From assembly GCA_963766295.1 (NCBI GenBank), contig CAVXYW010000002.1, positions 1,860,001 to 1,924,000 on the forward strand: DNA of 64,000 bases, read 5' to 3'. Shown piece by piece: positions 16,398 to 25,026 of the stretch. The stretch comes from JBBDRJ01 sp963766295 (GTDB taxonomy: Bacteria > Actinomycetota > JAICYB01). The position numbers were made by a program, and so were the translations under genes. Below the pieces are notes generated by a model. That model made no database searches. It was given only the letters and a program-made list of their open reading frames with translations, and was not told where the DNA came from. Position 1 is the first letter of the stretch. The number at the start of each line of letters is the position of its first letter.

Positions 16398-17374
16398 GGG
16401 TGCACGATCCCCGCCGACGTGGGCCAATCGCGCACACGGACGCGCTTGTTGACCTCATCGAACGAACCCCGGGCGCCCTTGCTCAGAACAGGGAGCCAGA
16501 GGATTGTGTCCAGTACGCGTTGCTTCTGGCGCCCAAGAACCTCGGCAACCTCGGCGAGCGTGAACAGATCGTCCTCGAGGTCGGATCGATGGTCACGGAT
16601 GAGCTTGCCGAGCTCTTCAACGAGCGTGGCGAGGTTTCCGGTCCCCGACTCGAGCGCGCCCTGCTCCTGAGCAAGCGACGGCAGCACAGCACCCAATCCG
16701 CGGTTGGTCGTCCGCAATGCCGCGTCGTGCTTGGCCAGCTCGCCGAAGAGCTTGTCGAGGTTCACGATGATCGCGTCGACGCTTCCGACGTTTTCGCCCA
16801 GTGTCTGGAGCAACGTGGTCAAGGTGTCGATGGTCGTGCCAAGGGCCGGCCCCTGACCGTCGAGGGCACGTTCGGCGTTCTGCACGAACCGTCCGAGCGC
16901 GCCGGGCTCGTCGGCCGTTCCCGGCTCGATGGCTTCCAGGACACGTTTGAGCGTGGCCAGCAGGTCGTCGAGCTCCGCTGGAGCGATACCGCGCTCGAGC
17001 GGGACGCTATCGCCGTTCCGCAGCGATGGACCGCTCCGGTAGATGGGGGCGAACTGAACGTAGCGGTCGGAGATCAAAGAGATCGGGACGATGATCGCCG
17101 TCGCATCCTTCGGGATACGAACGCCTTCGCGGATCTGCATACCGACGCGGACGCGGTCACCCTCGGGCTCCACCGCGGTAACGCGACCGATCTCGACACC
17201 CAAGACACGAACGGTTGAGCGCTTGAACAGACCGATTGCCCGGGGGAAGTAGGCCGTGACGTCGTAGGTCTCCTCACCGCCCCGCAGATACAGGCCGACG
17301 CCGGCCGTCAGGATCATCGCCACCGCAGCGATGGCCGCGATGACGACACGTGGATCGCTCATGCGTCGGTTCAC
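16394..17374 (-). CDS. mceD: MCE family protein, MceD position
   Basis: A 326-residue Mce protein with a membrane helix (VVIAAIAAVAMILTAGVGLYL, about residues 10-30), an MCE domain (YFPRAIGLFKRSTVRVLGV, IGRVTAVEPEGDRV, ISLISDRYVQFAP) and a helical C-terminal region. GTG start overlaps the mceC stop as GTGA. It is fourth of six in the tunnel-forming set. Confidence 0.88.
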   Translation of the reverse strand: MNRRMSDPRVVIAAIAAVAMILTAGVGLYLRGGEETYDVTAYFPRAIGLFKRSTVRVLGVEIGRVTAVEPEGDRVRVGMQIREGVRIPKDATAIIVPISLISDRYVQFAPIYRSGPSLRNGDSVPLERGIAPAELDDLLATLKRVLEAIEPGTADEPGALGRFVQNAERALDGQGPALGTTIDTLTTLLQTLGENVGSVDAIIVNLDKLFGELAKHDAALRTTNRGLGAVLPSLAQEQGALESGTGNLATLVEELGKLIRDHRSDLEDDLFTLAEVAEVLGRQKQRVLDTILWLPVLSKGARGSFDEVNKRVRVRDWPTSAGIVHP

Positions 17375-18501
17375 TCGGCTGCCCCAATGAAGATCGAAGA
17401 GATCCCACTTGTCTCGCCCGACGTCATGGCTCCGCCGGGCAAGATCGGCGGCAGCGGCAGGTCCAGCACCGTCTGCAGCCAGATGTCAGCCCAATGTCCC
17501 TGCGTGAATGCTTTGCCGAAGCTCTTTGCGCTCGGACCAAGCGCGGCGACCGCCTTCTCCAGAGGACCGAGGTCCTTCCGCACTACCTCGAGTGCGGTGT
17601 GAAGGTCACGTAGAGCCGGATCGAGGTCCGATCGTGTCGACTTCAACAGACTCGACACCTCGGCCGCGGCCTTGTCCGATCCGCGTACGAACGTCCTCAG
17701 CGCGTCCCGCCGCTCGGAAAGAGCTCCGAGGAGCTGCGCACCCGAGTCGAAGATCCGAGCGAGAGCTTGGGTCCGGGAGCCGAGTGTTTCCAGGAGCCGG
17801 CCGCCCGAGCGGACGAGCTCTTCGAGGTCGGCGTCCCGCTCCTTCAACCCTTCTGTTGCCTTCGCAAGCCCTTGCAGGGCTCGACCGAGATTGCCATCGG
17901 GGTCCTCGGTCAGATCGCCGAGTTCTCGCAGCGCGTCGTTCAACGCCTTGGCATCGATCTCACCAAGCGTGCCCACCGCCCGGTTGGTCACCTCGTAGAG
18001 CTCGAAGGGGATGCGCGTGCGCTCGAGGGGGATGCGCCGTTCGGCTCTTATGAAGGGAGCATTGCCGCGCGGAATGATGTCTATGAACTTCGCGCCGAGG
18101 ATGGTCTTGAGCTTTATCTCTGCCTCCGAGGCGTTGCCGAGGTCGGTTCCGGAGGAGATCTCCATCTCCACGCGAACGCGGTCTTCGACATTCGATCCGT
18201 CGGCGTTGGTCAGCTCGATCGATCGCACCTTTCCGACCTTGAGGCCGGCAACGCGAACTTCGTTCTCCACCGTCAATCCGGCGGCATCGGCGAAGTCTGC
18301 CTGGATGGTGTAGACGCCGCGCAGGAACGGGAAGCGGTTGAGCGAGAAGGCGAAGACCGTGGCCACCGTCAGCACGGCGACGCTGACCAGTCCGACCTTG
18401 ATCGGATTGCGCTCGCGGAACGGCGTGCCTTCTCTCCTGTTCTGGCGACGCTGCTTCAACCGGCCCGCGATGCCCTCTTGCAGCTCACGAACGGGCTTCA
18501 T
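17371..18501 (-). CDS. mceC: MCE family protein, MceC position
   Basis: A 376-residue Mce protein. A basic cytoplasmic N-terminus (KQRRQNRRE) of about 32 residues precedes the membrane helix (VGLVSVAVLTVATVFAFSL). The MCE domain contains FADAAGLTVENEVRVAGL, VGKVRSIEL and TILGAKFIDIIP. A long coiled helical part follows. It overlaps both neighbours by four bases, which supports stoichiometric translation of the six subunits. Confidence 0.88.
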   Translation of the reverse strand: MKPVRELQEGIAGRLKQRRQNRREGTPFRERNPIKVGLVSVAVLTVATVFAFSLNRFPFLRGVYTIQADFADAAGLTVENEVRVAGLKVGKVRSIELTNADGSNVEDRVRVEMEISSGTDLGNASEAEIKLKTILGAKFIDIIPRGNAPFIRAERRIPLERTRIPFELYEVTNRAVGTLGEIDAKALNDALRELGDLTEDPDGNLGRALQGLAKATEGLKERDADLEELVRSGGRLLETLGSRTQALARIFDSGAQLLGALSERRDALRTFVRGSDKAAAEVSSLLKSTRSDLDPALRDLHTALEVVRKDLGPLEKAVAALGPSAKSFGKAFTQGHWADIWLQTVLDLPLPPILPGGAMTSGETSGISSIFIGAAE

Positions 18502-19619
18502 TGCCCCTCCGCTTCGCTTCGGGTTGGGTTCTCCCCTTGAGGAGCTGCGGTGGCCGCAGCGAAGATGTCCTCGACGGCGCTGCTATTGGCGCCTGCAGAA
18601 TTGGATGCGGCATTGGACGTGAACCCCGGACCGCATATGCCGTTGATGCAGACCGCGTTGAGGTTCGCCCATTCGCCGTAGGTGGTCGCGCGGCTCAGAG
18701 CTTCGACCGTCGACGGAAGCGTGCGAAGCGCCGCATCGAGTTCGGTTCGGTGGTCAGCGACGACCTCGAGTATGGCCGCGAGCTGCCCGATCACCTTGTC
18801 GAGGTCGGGACGATTGTCGTGGATGATGTCGGCCGTTCCCTCTGACGCAACGCCGAGGTTCTCCGCCGCACGAGCAAGTTCGTCACCACGGTCGCCGAGT
18901 ACGCCGAGGATCGAATCGAGGGAATCGACGATCGAGCGCAGATCAGCATCGTGGGATGAGACGGTCGACGCCACGTCGCTCAGATGCTCCACGAGCTCGG
19001 CGAGGACTGGACCGCGCTGCCCCAGCACTTCCGCCACATCGGCGAGCTGTCGCGTCATCTCCTGGATCCGCGCTTCGCGTCCACCGAAGATCTGAACAAG
19101 AGCTCGCGACAGAGTGTTCACGTCTTCCGCTTGGAGAGTGTTCAGCGCCGGACGCAGATTGTTGAACACGATCCCCAGGTCGAAAGCCGGCGACGTGTTG
19201 GCCAGCCGGATGACGGCCGTTTCGTCGCGCGGGAACGCAGAAGCTTCGGGCTCATCGCGATCCTGCGTGATAACGATCATGCGCTGGCCGATGAGATTGC
19301 GGAACTTGATCGCTGCGTGTGCGTTCCGCGGGATCTTCACGGATTCGCGGACCTGCATAGTGACGAGTGCGCTGGCCTTGCCGGTGCGATCATCGATCTG
19401 CACCTCGGCTCCCGATACCTTGCCGACCGTCACACCGGCGACCTTCACGACGTCCTGCTTCAACAGGCCAGTCGCATCGGAGAACTCAGCCTTGACGTCA
19501 TAGAAGGATGCGAACGGCTGGATGTTGCCGATGACGGCAGCGAGCAAAGCCGTGAGCGCAAGCGTCACCGCTGTGAAGAGTCCGAGCTTCAGGAGGACGG
19601 AACGAAGCGAGCCGGTCAT
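18498..19619 (-). CDS. mceB: MCE family protein, MceB position
   Basis: A 373-residue Mce protein: membrane helix at about 10-31, MCE domain with EFSDATGLLKQDVVKVAGV, VGKVSGAEVQ and RNLIGQRMIVI, helical tunnel region, and a C-terminal segment with a Cys pair (AVCINGICGPG) that could form a disulphide outside the membrane. The last residues are Ala/Glu-rich. It overlaps mceA and mceC by four bases each. Confidence 0.88.
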   Translation of the reverse strand: MTGSLRSVLLKLGLFTAVTLALTALLAAVIGNIQPFASFYDVKAEFSDATGLLKQDVVKVAGVTVGKVSGAEVQIDDRTGKASALVTMQVRESVKIPRNAHAAIKFRNLIGQRMIVITQDRDEPEASAFPRDETAVIRLANTSPAFDLGIVFNNLRPALNTLQAEDVNTLSRALVQIFGGREARIQEMTRQLADVAEVLGQRGPVLAELVEHLSDVASTVSSHDADLRSIVDSLDSILGVLGDRGDELARAAENLGVASEGTADIIHDNRPDLDKVIGQLAAILEVVADHRTELDAALRTLPSTVEALSRATTYGEWANLNAVCINGICGPGFTSNAASNSAGANSSAVEDIFAAATAAPQGENPTRSEAEGQ

Positions 19620-20767
19620 CGCAGCAGTGTCCCCAGAAGGGACGGATCCGACGGTGTCTCCTCTTGTCCTGGCGCAAGGACGCCCAGCGGCACGGCCTCA
19701 AGGATCACGCGAAGGACTTCAGCGATGGCCCCAGCATCGTTGCGCTCGATGAATCGCGCGATCGCGGCCTTGCGCGGTGCCGGCTCTTCACCGGGCGGAT
19801 ACGGCGTCCCGCCGATGATGAGCGGGTCGGTGACGTAGATGCGCCAGTTCGGCCCTTCGGACAGATCGAGGACCCAGACGCCGAGAAAGCTGTCCAAGAG
19901 CTCCACAACGCGAGGAAGGTCCTTGGCTCGTTCGGCTACTTCGTCGAGCACGCGGCGGCCGTCGCCCGCGATATCGGCCAGGTCCTGCTGACGTGCCGTG
20001 AGCACGTCGCCGAGATCCGTCGCCAGCGGCACCAAGGCATCGACCGTCCTTCTGAAATCGTCGGGATGAGACCGGATCACTTCTCCAACCGCGGATAGTC
20101 CATCGAGTGCCTTCAGGAACGACTCGTCGGTGTCGTCCAGAGCAGCAGCGAAGTTCTTGAGATGGACGAGGTTCCGCTCGAGGATCGGAAGCGTCCGCTC
20201 CGTCTCTGTTAAGAGCTTCTCGGACTGAAGCGTCGCGTTCCGCAGAGCTTGCTCGTTGCCTACGAATCCTTCCGCAAGAGTCTGAAGCGCCGCACCGAAA
20301 GCTTCGGGATCGATGGCGTTGAGGATCGGTACGCCCTTCTCGAGGATCGTTTCCACCTCGAAGGGCGGGATCGTCCGGCTCTCGGGTATCTCGTCGCCTT
20401 GCCTAAGATTCCCCGGCTCCATCGCTTGCGGGATCTGGAGTTCCACGAACTTCTCGCCGAACAACGTCTTGGCCCGGATCGCTGCGCCTACATTCCGGGG
20501 GATCTCCTGATCGGGGAAGATCCGCATCTCGATGCGCGCCTTGCCCGACCGTGTGATGTCGATGTTTTTGACCGCACCGACCAGAACGCCTCGGATCTTC
20601 ACGTCGCTGCCGCCACGCAGCAACTGTCCGGCGCGTGCGAAGTTGGCGGTGACCTCGAAACCGGGCTTGAAAGTCCCGGCGAGGAACAGGGCCATGCCGT
20701 AGCCGAAAACGAGGATGAGTAGTAGCGCTATCGCCCCGAGGACGGCGTTCCGACCGCGATTCTCCAA
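19616..20767 (-). CDS. mceA: MCE family protein, MceA position
   Basis: A 383-residue Mce protein and the first of six. A membrane helix lies at about 8-30 (AVLGAIALLLILVFGYGMAL), followed by the MCE domain (NFARAGQLLRGGSDVKIRGV, VGAVKNIDIT, KTLFGEKFVELQIP) and the helical region. Starts four bases after the yrbEB stop. In this family the A subunit together with B-F builds a hexamer that docks on the YrbE permease pair. Confidence 0.88.
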   Translation of the reverse strand: MENRGRNAVLGAIALLLILVFGYGMALFLAGTFKPGFEVTANFARAGQLLRGGSDVKIRGVLVGAVKNIDITRSGKARIEMRIFPDQEIPRNVGAAIRAKTLFGEKFVELQIPQAMEPGNLRQGDEIPESRTIPPFEVETILEKGVPILNAIDPEAFGAALQTLAEGFVGNEQALRNATLQSEKLLTETERTLPILERNLVHLKNFAAALDDTDESFLKALDGLSAVGEVIRSHPDDFRRTVDALVPLATDLGDVLTARQQDLADIAGDGRRVLDEVAERAKDLPRVVELLDSFLGVWVLDLSEGPNWRIYVTDPLIIGGTPYPPGEEPAPRKAAIARFIERNDAGAIAEVLRVILEAVPLGVLAPGQEETPSDPSLLGTLLR

Positions 20768-20771
20768 GAAT

Positions 20772-21635
20772 CTAGCCGGCGATCCGCACCGTCTCGCCGG
20801 TGCCCCAGAAGATGGCCGACATAAGGAGGTTCACGACGTTGATCGCAACGATCGAAGTACGGATGGCGCGCCCGACGGCGACGCCCACACCGGCCGGGCC
20901 TCCACTCGCGTAGTAGCCGTAGTAGCAGTGGATGAGCACGACGATGACGGCGAAGATCAACGCCTTTGCCAATGAGTAGAAGACGTCTGCGGCCGGAAGG
21001 AACAGCGTGAAGTAGTGGCCGTACGTGCCACCCGACAGCCCTAGATAGTTGACGATCATGAACCTCGTCGCGAGGTACGAGGAGAAGAGCGATATCAGGT
21101 AAAGCGGGATAACGGCGATAACGGCACCCACGATGCGCGTCGACACCAGATACGGAATGGGACGAACGGCTATGACTTCGGTGGCGTCGATCTCCTCGGA
21201 GATGCGCATAGCACCGAGCTCGGCGGTGAAGCCGGCCCCCACTTGGGCAGCGAGAGTGATCCCCGCGATGATCGGCGTGATCTCGCGCGTGTTCGCAAAG
21301 GCCGAGACGAAACCGGCGAAGGCCTCAGCCCCGATCAGCTCGAGGCTCTTGAATCCCTCGAGACCGACCTGCGTTCCGGTAAAGAAGGCCATGAAGAAGA
21401 TGACGCCGCCGGTGCCCGCGCCGGCGATGAGAGCTCCCGCACCGATCGTGATGTCGGAGATGTGGCGGACGATCTCGCTCCATCGTCGTAGCGCGAGAGG
21501 GATGTTGGCGAGCGCTTTGGCATAGAACGCCAAGTGGGCGCCGAGCGCTGCCAATCCGCGCACGCCGGCGTCGCCGACGCCTTGCAGCGCTCGGACACCA
21601 GCCGGCGGTTCGGTCCTCACTTCAGTCTTTGCCAT
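20772..21635 (-). CDS. yrbEB: YrbEB/MlaE-type ABC permease
   Basis: A 287-residue MlaE-family permease with about five membrane segments. The conserved coupling region is visible (GFTAELGAMRISEEIDATEV, then AVRPIPYLVSTR). Permeases of this family form a dimer bound by the Mkl/MlaF ATPase and carry the Mce hexamer on their outer face. It lies 13 bases after yrbEA, in the actinobacterial order yrbEA-yrbEB-mceA. Confidence 0.92.
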   Translation of the reverse strand: MAKTEVRTEPPAGVRALQGVGDAGVRGLAALGAHLAFYAKALANIPLALRRWSEIVRHISDITIGAGALIAGAGTGGVIFFMAFFTGTQVGLEGFKSLELIGAEAFAGFVSAFANTREITPIIAGITLAAQVGAGFTAELGAMRISEEIDATEVIAVRPIPYLVSTRIVGAVIAVIPLYLISLFSSYLATRFMIVNYLGLSGGTYGHYFTLFLPAADVFYSLAKALIFAVIVVLIHCYYGYYASGGPAGVGVAVGRAIRTSIVAINVVNLLMSAIFWGTGETVRIAG

Positions 21636-21648
21636 CTAACTCCGTTCG

Positions 21649-22422
21649 CTAAGCGAACTTGGGCGGTACGAGTGCGAAGTAGATCGCGGTCATAACGAAG
21701 TTCACGACGAAGATCATGAGGAACGAAACAACAACGGCTCGGTTTACGGCCTCGCCCACACCTTTGGGCCCGGCCTTGCAATACATGCCGAAATAAGCCG
21801 CAACCATCGCAACCACAAGCCCAAAGACACCCGCCTTTCCTAGCGCGACGTATAGGTCTGCGGGCTGAGCGAGAAGCGAGAAGGACGCGATGTACGCGCC
21901 CGGCGTCCCACCCTGCACGAGCACGTTGAACACGTAACCGCCACCGATCCCGGCAACGGACACGAACCCGTTCAGCAGGACGGCCACAACCGTCGCCGCC
22001 AGGATGCGCGGGACGATCAAACGGTGCACCGGGTCCACGGCCAGAACCTCCATAGCCGAGATCTCGTCGCGGATGCGACGGGAGCCGAGGTCGGCGGTCA
22101 TGGCCGACCCTCCCGCTCCCGAGATAAGAAGCGCCGTTGCGATAGGCGCAGCTTCGCGAACGACCGCAAGGACCATAGCGGCGCCGGTCTGCGACTGGGC
22201 GCCGAGCTGTCGCGAAACGTTGCCGACCTGAAGGGCGACGGTCGCGCCAAACGCTATCGAGACCAAGATCACCGGAACGATCGAGACGCTGACGATGAAC
22301 CACGAAACCGTCAGGAACTCGCGGACCGGCCAAGGACGACGGAAGAACACACGGAATGCGTCAAGCGTGAGCGCGAACATGTTCCCCGCCGGGATCAGGA
22401 GAACCTGGCGGAACCGGTTCAC
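21649..22422 (-). CDS. yrbEA: YrbEA/MlaE-type ABC permease
   Basis: A 257-residue MlaE-family permease. It shows the family core GSAMTADLGSRRIRDEISA followed by MEVLAVDP, and several hydrophobic helices, the last being SFLMIFVVNFVMTAIYFAL. It pairs with YrbEB. ATG overlaps the mkl stop by four bases. A second long open frame across the same DNA (21617-22333) is Arg-rich and is a shadow. Confidence 0.92.
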   Translation of the reverse strand: MNRFRQVLLIPAGNMFALTLDAFRVFFRRPWPVREFLTVSWFIVSVSIVPVILVSIAFGATVALQVGNVSRQLGAQSQTGAAMVLAVVREAAPIATALLISGAGGSAMTADLGSRRIRDEISAMEVLAVDPVHRLIVPRILAATVVAVLLNGFVSVAGIGGGYVFNVLVQGGTPGAYIASFSLLAQPADLYVALGKAGVFGLVVAMVAAYFGMYCKAGPKGVGEAVNRAVVVSFLMIFVVNFVMTAIYFALVPPKFA

Positions 22423-23312
22423 GAGCGCCTAGTCCGGCGTGCCTGCTTCGGCTTGGCCTTCTTCCTCCTCCGTCCGGCCCCTCCCTTCGGCTTAGCGCCG
22501 TTGCCCGAAGCTGGGGCCGACTCGCCGGCGTCCTTTTCTTCCGACATGCCGATGGGCCCCTCGGTTGAGCCCGTTAGGAATTGACGAACGACGGCTTCTT
22601 TGGAATTGAACATCTCGTCGCGCGTTCCGAACTTCACGAGCTTGCGGGCGAAGATCAGTCCTATGTAGTCGGGGATCGTGCGTGCGGTGTCGATGTGGTG
22701 GGTAACGATGATGATCGTCGGGCCCAGTCGCTTCTTTAGATCGACCGTGAGCAGATTGAGGAACGCCGTGCGAACGGGATCCAGCCCCGAGTCGGGCTCG
22801 TCGAAGAGCAAGATCTCCGGCTCGAGCACGAGCGAGCGCGCAAGGCCGGCACGTTTCTTCATCCCGCCGGAGATCTCAGCCGGGAACTTCTTCTCTGCCC
22901 CCTGCAGACCCACGATCTCCAGCTTCTCCTGGACGAGCTGCCGGATCGTTCCTTCGGACAGGTCGGTGTGCTCGCGCAGCGGGAAGGCAACGTTGTCCTC
23001 GATCGTCATCGAACCGAAGAGCGCGCCGTCCTGAAAGAGGACGCCGAACTTCTTGCGCACCTCGAAGAGCTCGCGCTCGCCGAGGGTCGGGATGTCCTTT
23101 CCTTCGACATACACATGGCCGGCTGTGGGCTTGAGCAGTCCGACGAAGTGCTTGAGGAGAACGCTCTTGCCGGTACCGGACGGGCCGAGGATGACGGTGA
23201 TCTCTCCGCGCGGAACATCGAACGTTACGTCTTCCCAGATGGTCTGCGACCCGAAACGTTTCGTTAGACCAACAACGGAAATCGCCGCGTCCTGCTCGTT
23301 CCCCCTGGCCAC
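22419..23312 (-). CDS. mkl: Mkl/MlaF-type ABC ATPase of the Mce importer
   Basis: A 297-residue ABC ATPase. Walker A is GPSGTGKS, the signature is ISGGMKKR, Walker B is ILLFDEPDSGLDP, and the H-loop is VTHH. LISGGMKKRAGLARS-like sequence and the QDGALFGSMTI segment are typical of Mkl/MlaF. A Lys/Arg-rich C-terminal tail (about 40 residues) follows, as in mycobacterial MceG. In mycobacteria this ATPase is encoded away from the mce operons and shared; here it heads the operon. GTG start at 23312 has no obvious ribosome site. Confidence 0.92.
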   Translation of the reverse strand: MARGNEQDAAISVVGLTKRFGSQTIWEDVTFDVPRGEITVILGPSGTGKSVLLKHFVGLLKPTAGHVYVEGKDIPTLGERELFEVRKKFGVLFQDGALFGSMTIEDNVAFPLREHTDLSEGTIRQLVQEKLEIVGLQGAEKKFPAEISGGMKKRAGLARSLVLEPEILLFDEPDSGLDPVRTAFLNLLTVDLKKRLGPTIIIVTHHIDTARTIPDYIGLIFARKLVKFGTRDEMFNSKEAVVRQFLTGSTEGPIGMSEEKDAGESAPASGNGAKPKGGAGRRRKKAKPKQARRTRRS

Positions 23313-23348
23313 GAGGCAGACATCATACAGACGGGCAACTGCCGCACC

Positions 23349-23522
23349 CTAGGTTCGCGCTGGGTCACAAACGACGCATCGAGCGTCGTATCGATCGGGA
23401 TAGACCTGCACTTTCAACCGGCGTCCGCAATTCCGGCAGAAACGAGGCGGATCGAGCTTGCACTTCTCGTGGTCGCCGTCGGACCGCTTACCGCAGTGCT
23501 CGCAAAAGTTCGCGTCCGTTAT
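23349..23522 (-). CDS. bsaP: BsaP-like biotin synthase auxiliary protein
   Basis: A 57-residue zinc-ribbon-like protein read directly from the sequence. It has CEHCG, then CKLDPPRFCRNCGRR and LKVQV, then CVVC near the end, giving seven cysteines. Small proteins of this pattern follow bioB in actinobacteria (Rv1590/BsaP type) and are needed for biotin synthase activity, possibly by supporting its Fe-S cluster. It overlaps the bioB stop. No ATG, GTG or TTG precedes the first cysteines in frame for a long distance; ATA at 23522, inside the bioB terminal codons, is the best placed start, so the exact start is uncertain. Confidence 0.7.
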   Translation of the reverse strand: MTDANFCEHCGKRSDGDHEKCKLDPPRFCRNCGRRLKVQVYPDRYDARCVVCDPART

Positions 23523-24514
23523 ATCCCCAGACTCTTGAGCGGCATCTTCAGGTCCTCGAGCATCGCGAGGTCCTCGGAAGGCTGGCGGCCGAGCGTCGTC
23601 AGGTAATTGCCGATGATGATCCCGTTGATCCCCGCGTACAGACCCATCGACTGCAGCTCACGCAAAGTCACTTCCCTGCCGCCCGCGTAGCGAAGGACGA
23701 TGTCCGGGAACATCAGGCGGAAGAGGGCAATGGTTCGTATCGCGTCGAGCGGATTCACCAGATCGCGGTCCTCGAGGGGTGTTCCCGGTCGAGGGTTGAG
23801 GAAGTTCATCGGGATCTCGCGGGGGCCGAGCTTCTTCAGCTCGAAAGCGAACTCAACGCGCTGGTTAACCGTCTCGCCCATCCCGAAGATGCCACCGCAG
23901 CACAGCTCCATACCGAGCTCGAGAACGAGCTCGCAGGTTTCCCAGCGCTCTTCCCACGTGTGCGTGGTGCAGATCTTTGGGAAATGCGAGCGAGCTGTCT
24001 CGAGGTTGTGGTTGTAGCGGCGAACGCCGGCGTTATGCAGCGCTTGCGCCTGTTCGCGGGTGAGGATGCCGAGCGAACATGCGACATGCATCTCGGTCTG
24101 GGCGTGCAGCGCGTCGACAGCGGCCAGAACCTGTTTCATTATTCGTTCGTCCGGACCGCGGACGGCCAGCACGATGCAGAACTCGGTGGCGCCCGCCTCC
24201 TGGCTGCGCTTGGCCGCCTCGACCAGCGGCGGGATCTCGAGAAACGGCTCTGGCCGGACCGGCGTCGGCCAATGACGCGACTGCGAACAGAACGAGCAGT
24301 CTTCGGGACACCCGCCGGTCTTGGCCGAGATGATCGACTCGACCTCCACCTCGGGGCCGGCATGGTGGAGCCGGACTCGATGCGCGAGAGCGACGAGCTC
24401 GGGAACCTCGGCGTCCGGGAGCTGGAGGATGTTGAGAGCGTCGTCGAACGACAGCTCAGGGACGGAACCGTTCGTCTTCGCCCCGATTTCTCCAATGAGT
24501 GTCATACGGTCCAC
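23519..24514 (-). CDS. bioB: Biotin synthase
   Basis: A 331-residue radical SAM enzyme that inserts sulphur into dethiobiotin. The SAM-cluster motif CPEDCSFC sits at about residues 53-60, with KTGG before it and SQSRHW after it. Further family landmarks are YNHNLETARS and the GGIFGMGE and NFLNPRPGTPLE motifs. Two starts are possible: GTG 24514 and ATG 24505. It is divergent from the acetyltransferase gene across about 47 bases and is followed by bsaP, then mkl, all on one strand. Confidence 0.93.
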   Translation of the reverse strand: MDRMTLIGEIGAKTNGSVPELSFDDALNILQLPDAEVPELVALAHRVRLHHAGPEVEVESIISAKTGGCPEDCSFCSQSRHWPTPVRPEPFLEIPPLVEAAKRSQEAGATEFCIVLAVRGPDERIMKQVLAAVDALHAQTEMHVACSLGILTREQAQALHNAGVRRYNHNLETARSHFPKICTTHTWEERWETCELVLELGMELCCGGIFGMGETVNQRVEFAFELKKLGPREIPMNFLNPRPGTPLEDRDLVNPLDAIRTIALFRLMFPDIVLRYAGGREVTLRELQSMGLYAGINGIIIGNYLTTLGRQPSEDLAMLEDLKMPLKSLGI

Positions 24515-24561
24515 TGTCTATCATCCCGGCCCCCAATGCCGCGGCGGCTATCTTCGACGCT

Positions 24562-25026
24562 GTGCAAGACGTAACGATCAGGCCGGTCACCGAGGACGAC
24601 TTCAAGGACTGGCTCGCGATGGCCCTTGAGCTTTGGCCCGACTACGAACCCGACGAGCTGAGAGCGATCCTCGACGGCCTGCTTCCCGACGATAAGCAGG
24701 AGCCGTTCATCTGCCGGCTAGGAGACGGGTCGCCGGCCGGCTTCTTGGATCTGTCGACTCGCACCGATTACGTGGAAGGAACGGAATCCTCGCCCGTCGG
24801 ATACATCGAAGGGATCTTCGTCAAAGACGAGCTTCGCGGAACCGGGATCGGACGGAAGCTTGTGGAGTTCGCCGAACGTTGGGCTGCGGACAAGGGATTT
24901 ACGCAACTCGCTTCGGACGCCGAGCTGGGAAACACCGACAGCCATGAGTTCCACAAGTCGGTCGGATTCGAGGAAACCGGACGAATAGTCGCGTTCGTGA
25001 AGAACCTGGTGAAGACGCCGGGCTAA
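24562..25026 (+). CDS. GNAT acetyltransferase resembling AAC(6')-I aminoglycoside acetyltransferases
   Basis: A 154-residue GNAT protein. It opens with VTIRPVTEDDFKDWLAM and ALELWPD, and the acetyl-CoA loop is RGTGIGRKL. The stretches PVGYIEGIFV, WAADKGFTQLASDAEL and FHKSVGFEETGR closely follow the pattern of AAC(6')-I enzymes that acetylate aminoglycosides. GTG 24562 is the start next to the domain; the frame extends upstream to 24499 but lacks domain similarity. The gene is single and divergent from bioB, with no mobile element nearby, so it looks like a native chromosomal enzyme. The true substrate may be another amine. Confidence 0.8.
   Translation: MQDVTIRPVTEDDFKDWLAMALELWPDYEPDELRAILDGLLPDDKQEPFICRLGDGSPAGFLDLSTRTDYVEGTESSPVGYIEGIFVKDELRGTGIGRKLVEFAERWAADKGFTQLASDAELGNTDSHEFHKSVGFEETGRIVAFVKNLVKTPG

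Noticed and set aside
21617..22333. Minus-strand frame of 238 codons over yrbEA
   Set aside because: Arg/Gly-rich shadow; the MlaE-type permease frame at 21649-22422 has the family motifs and operon overlaps.
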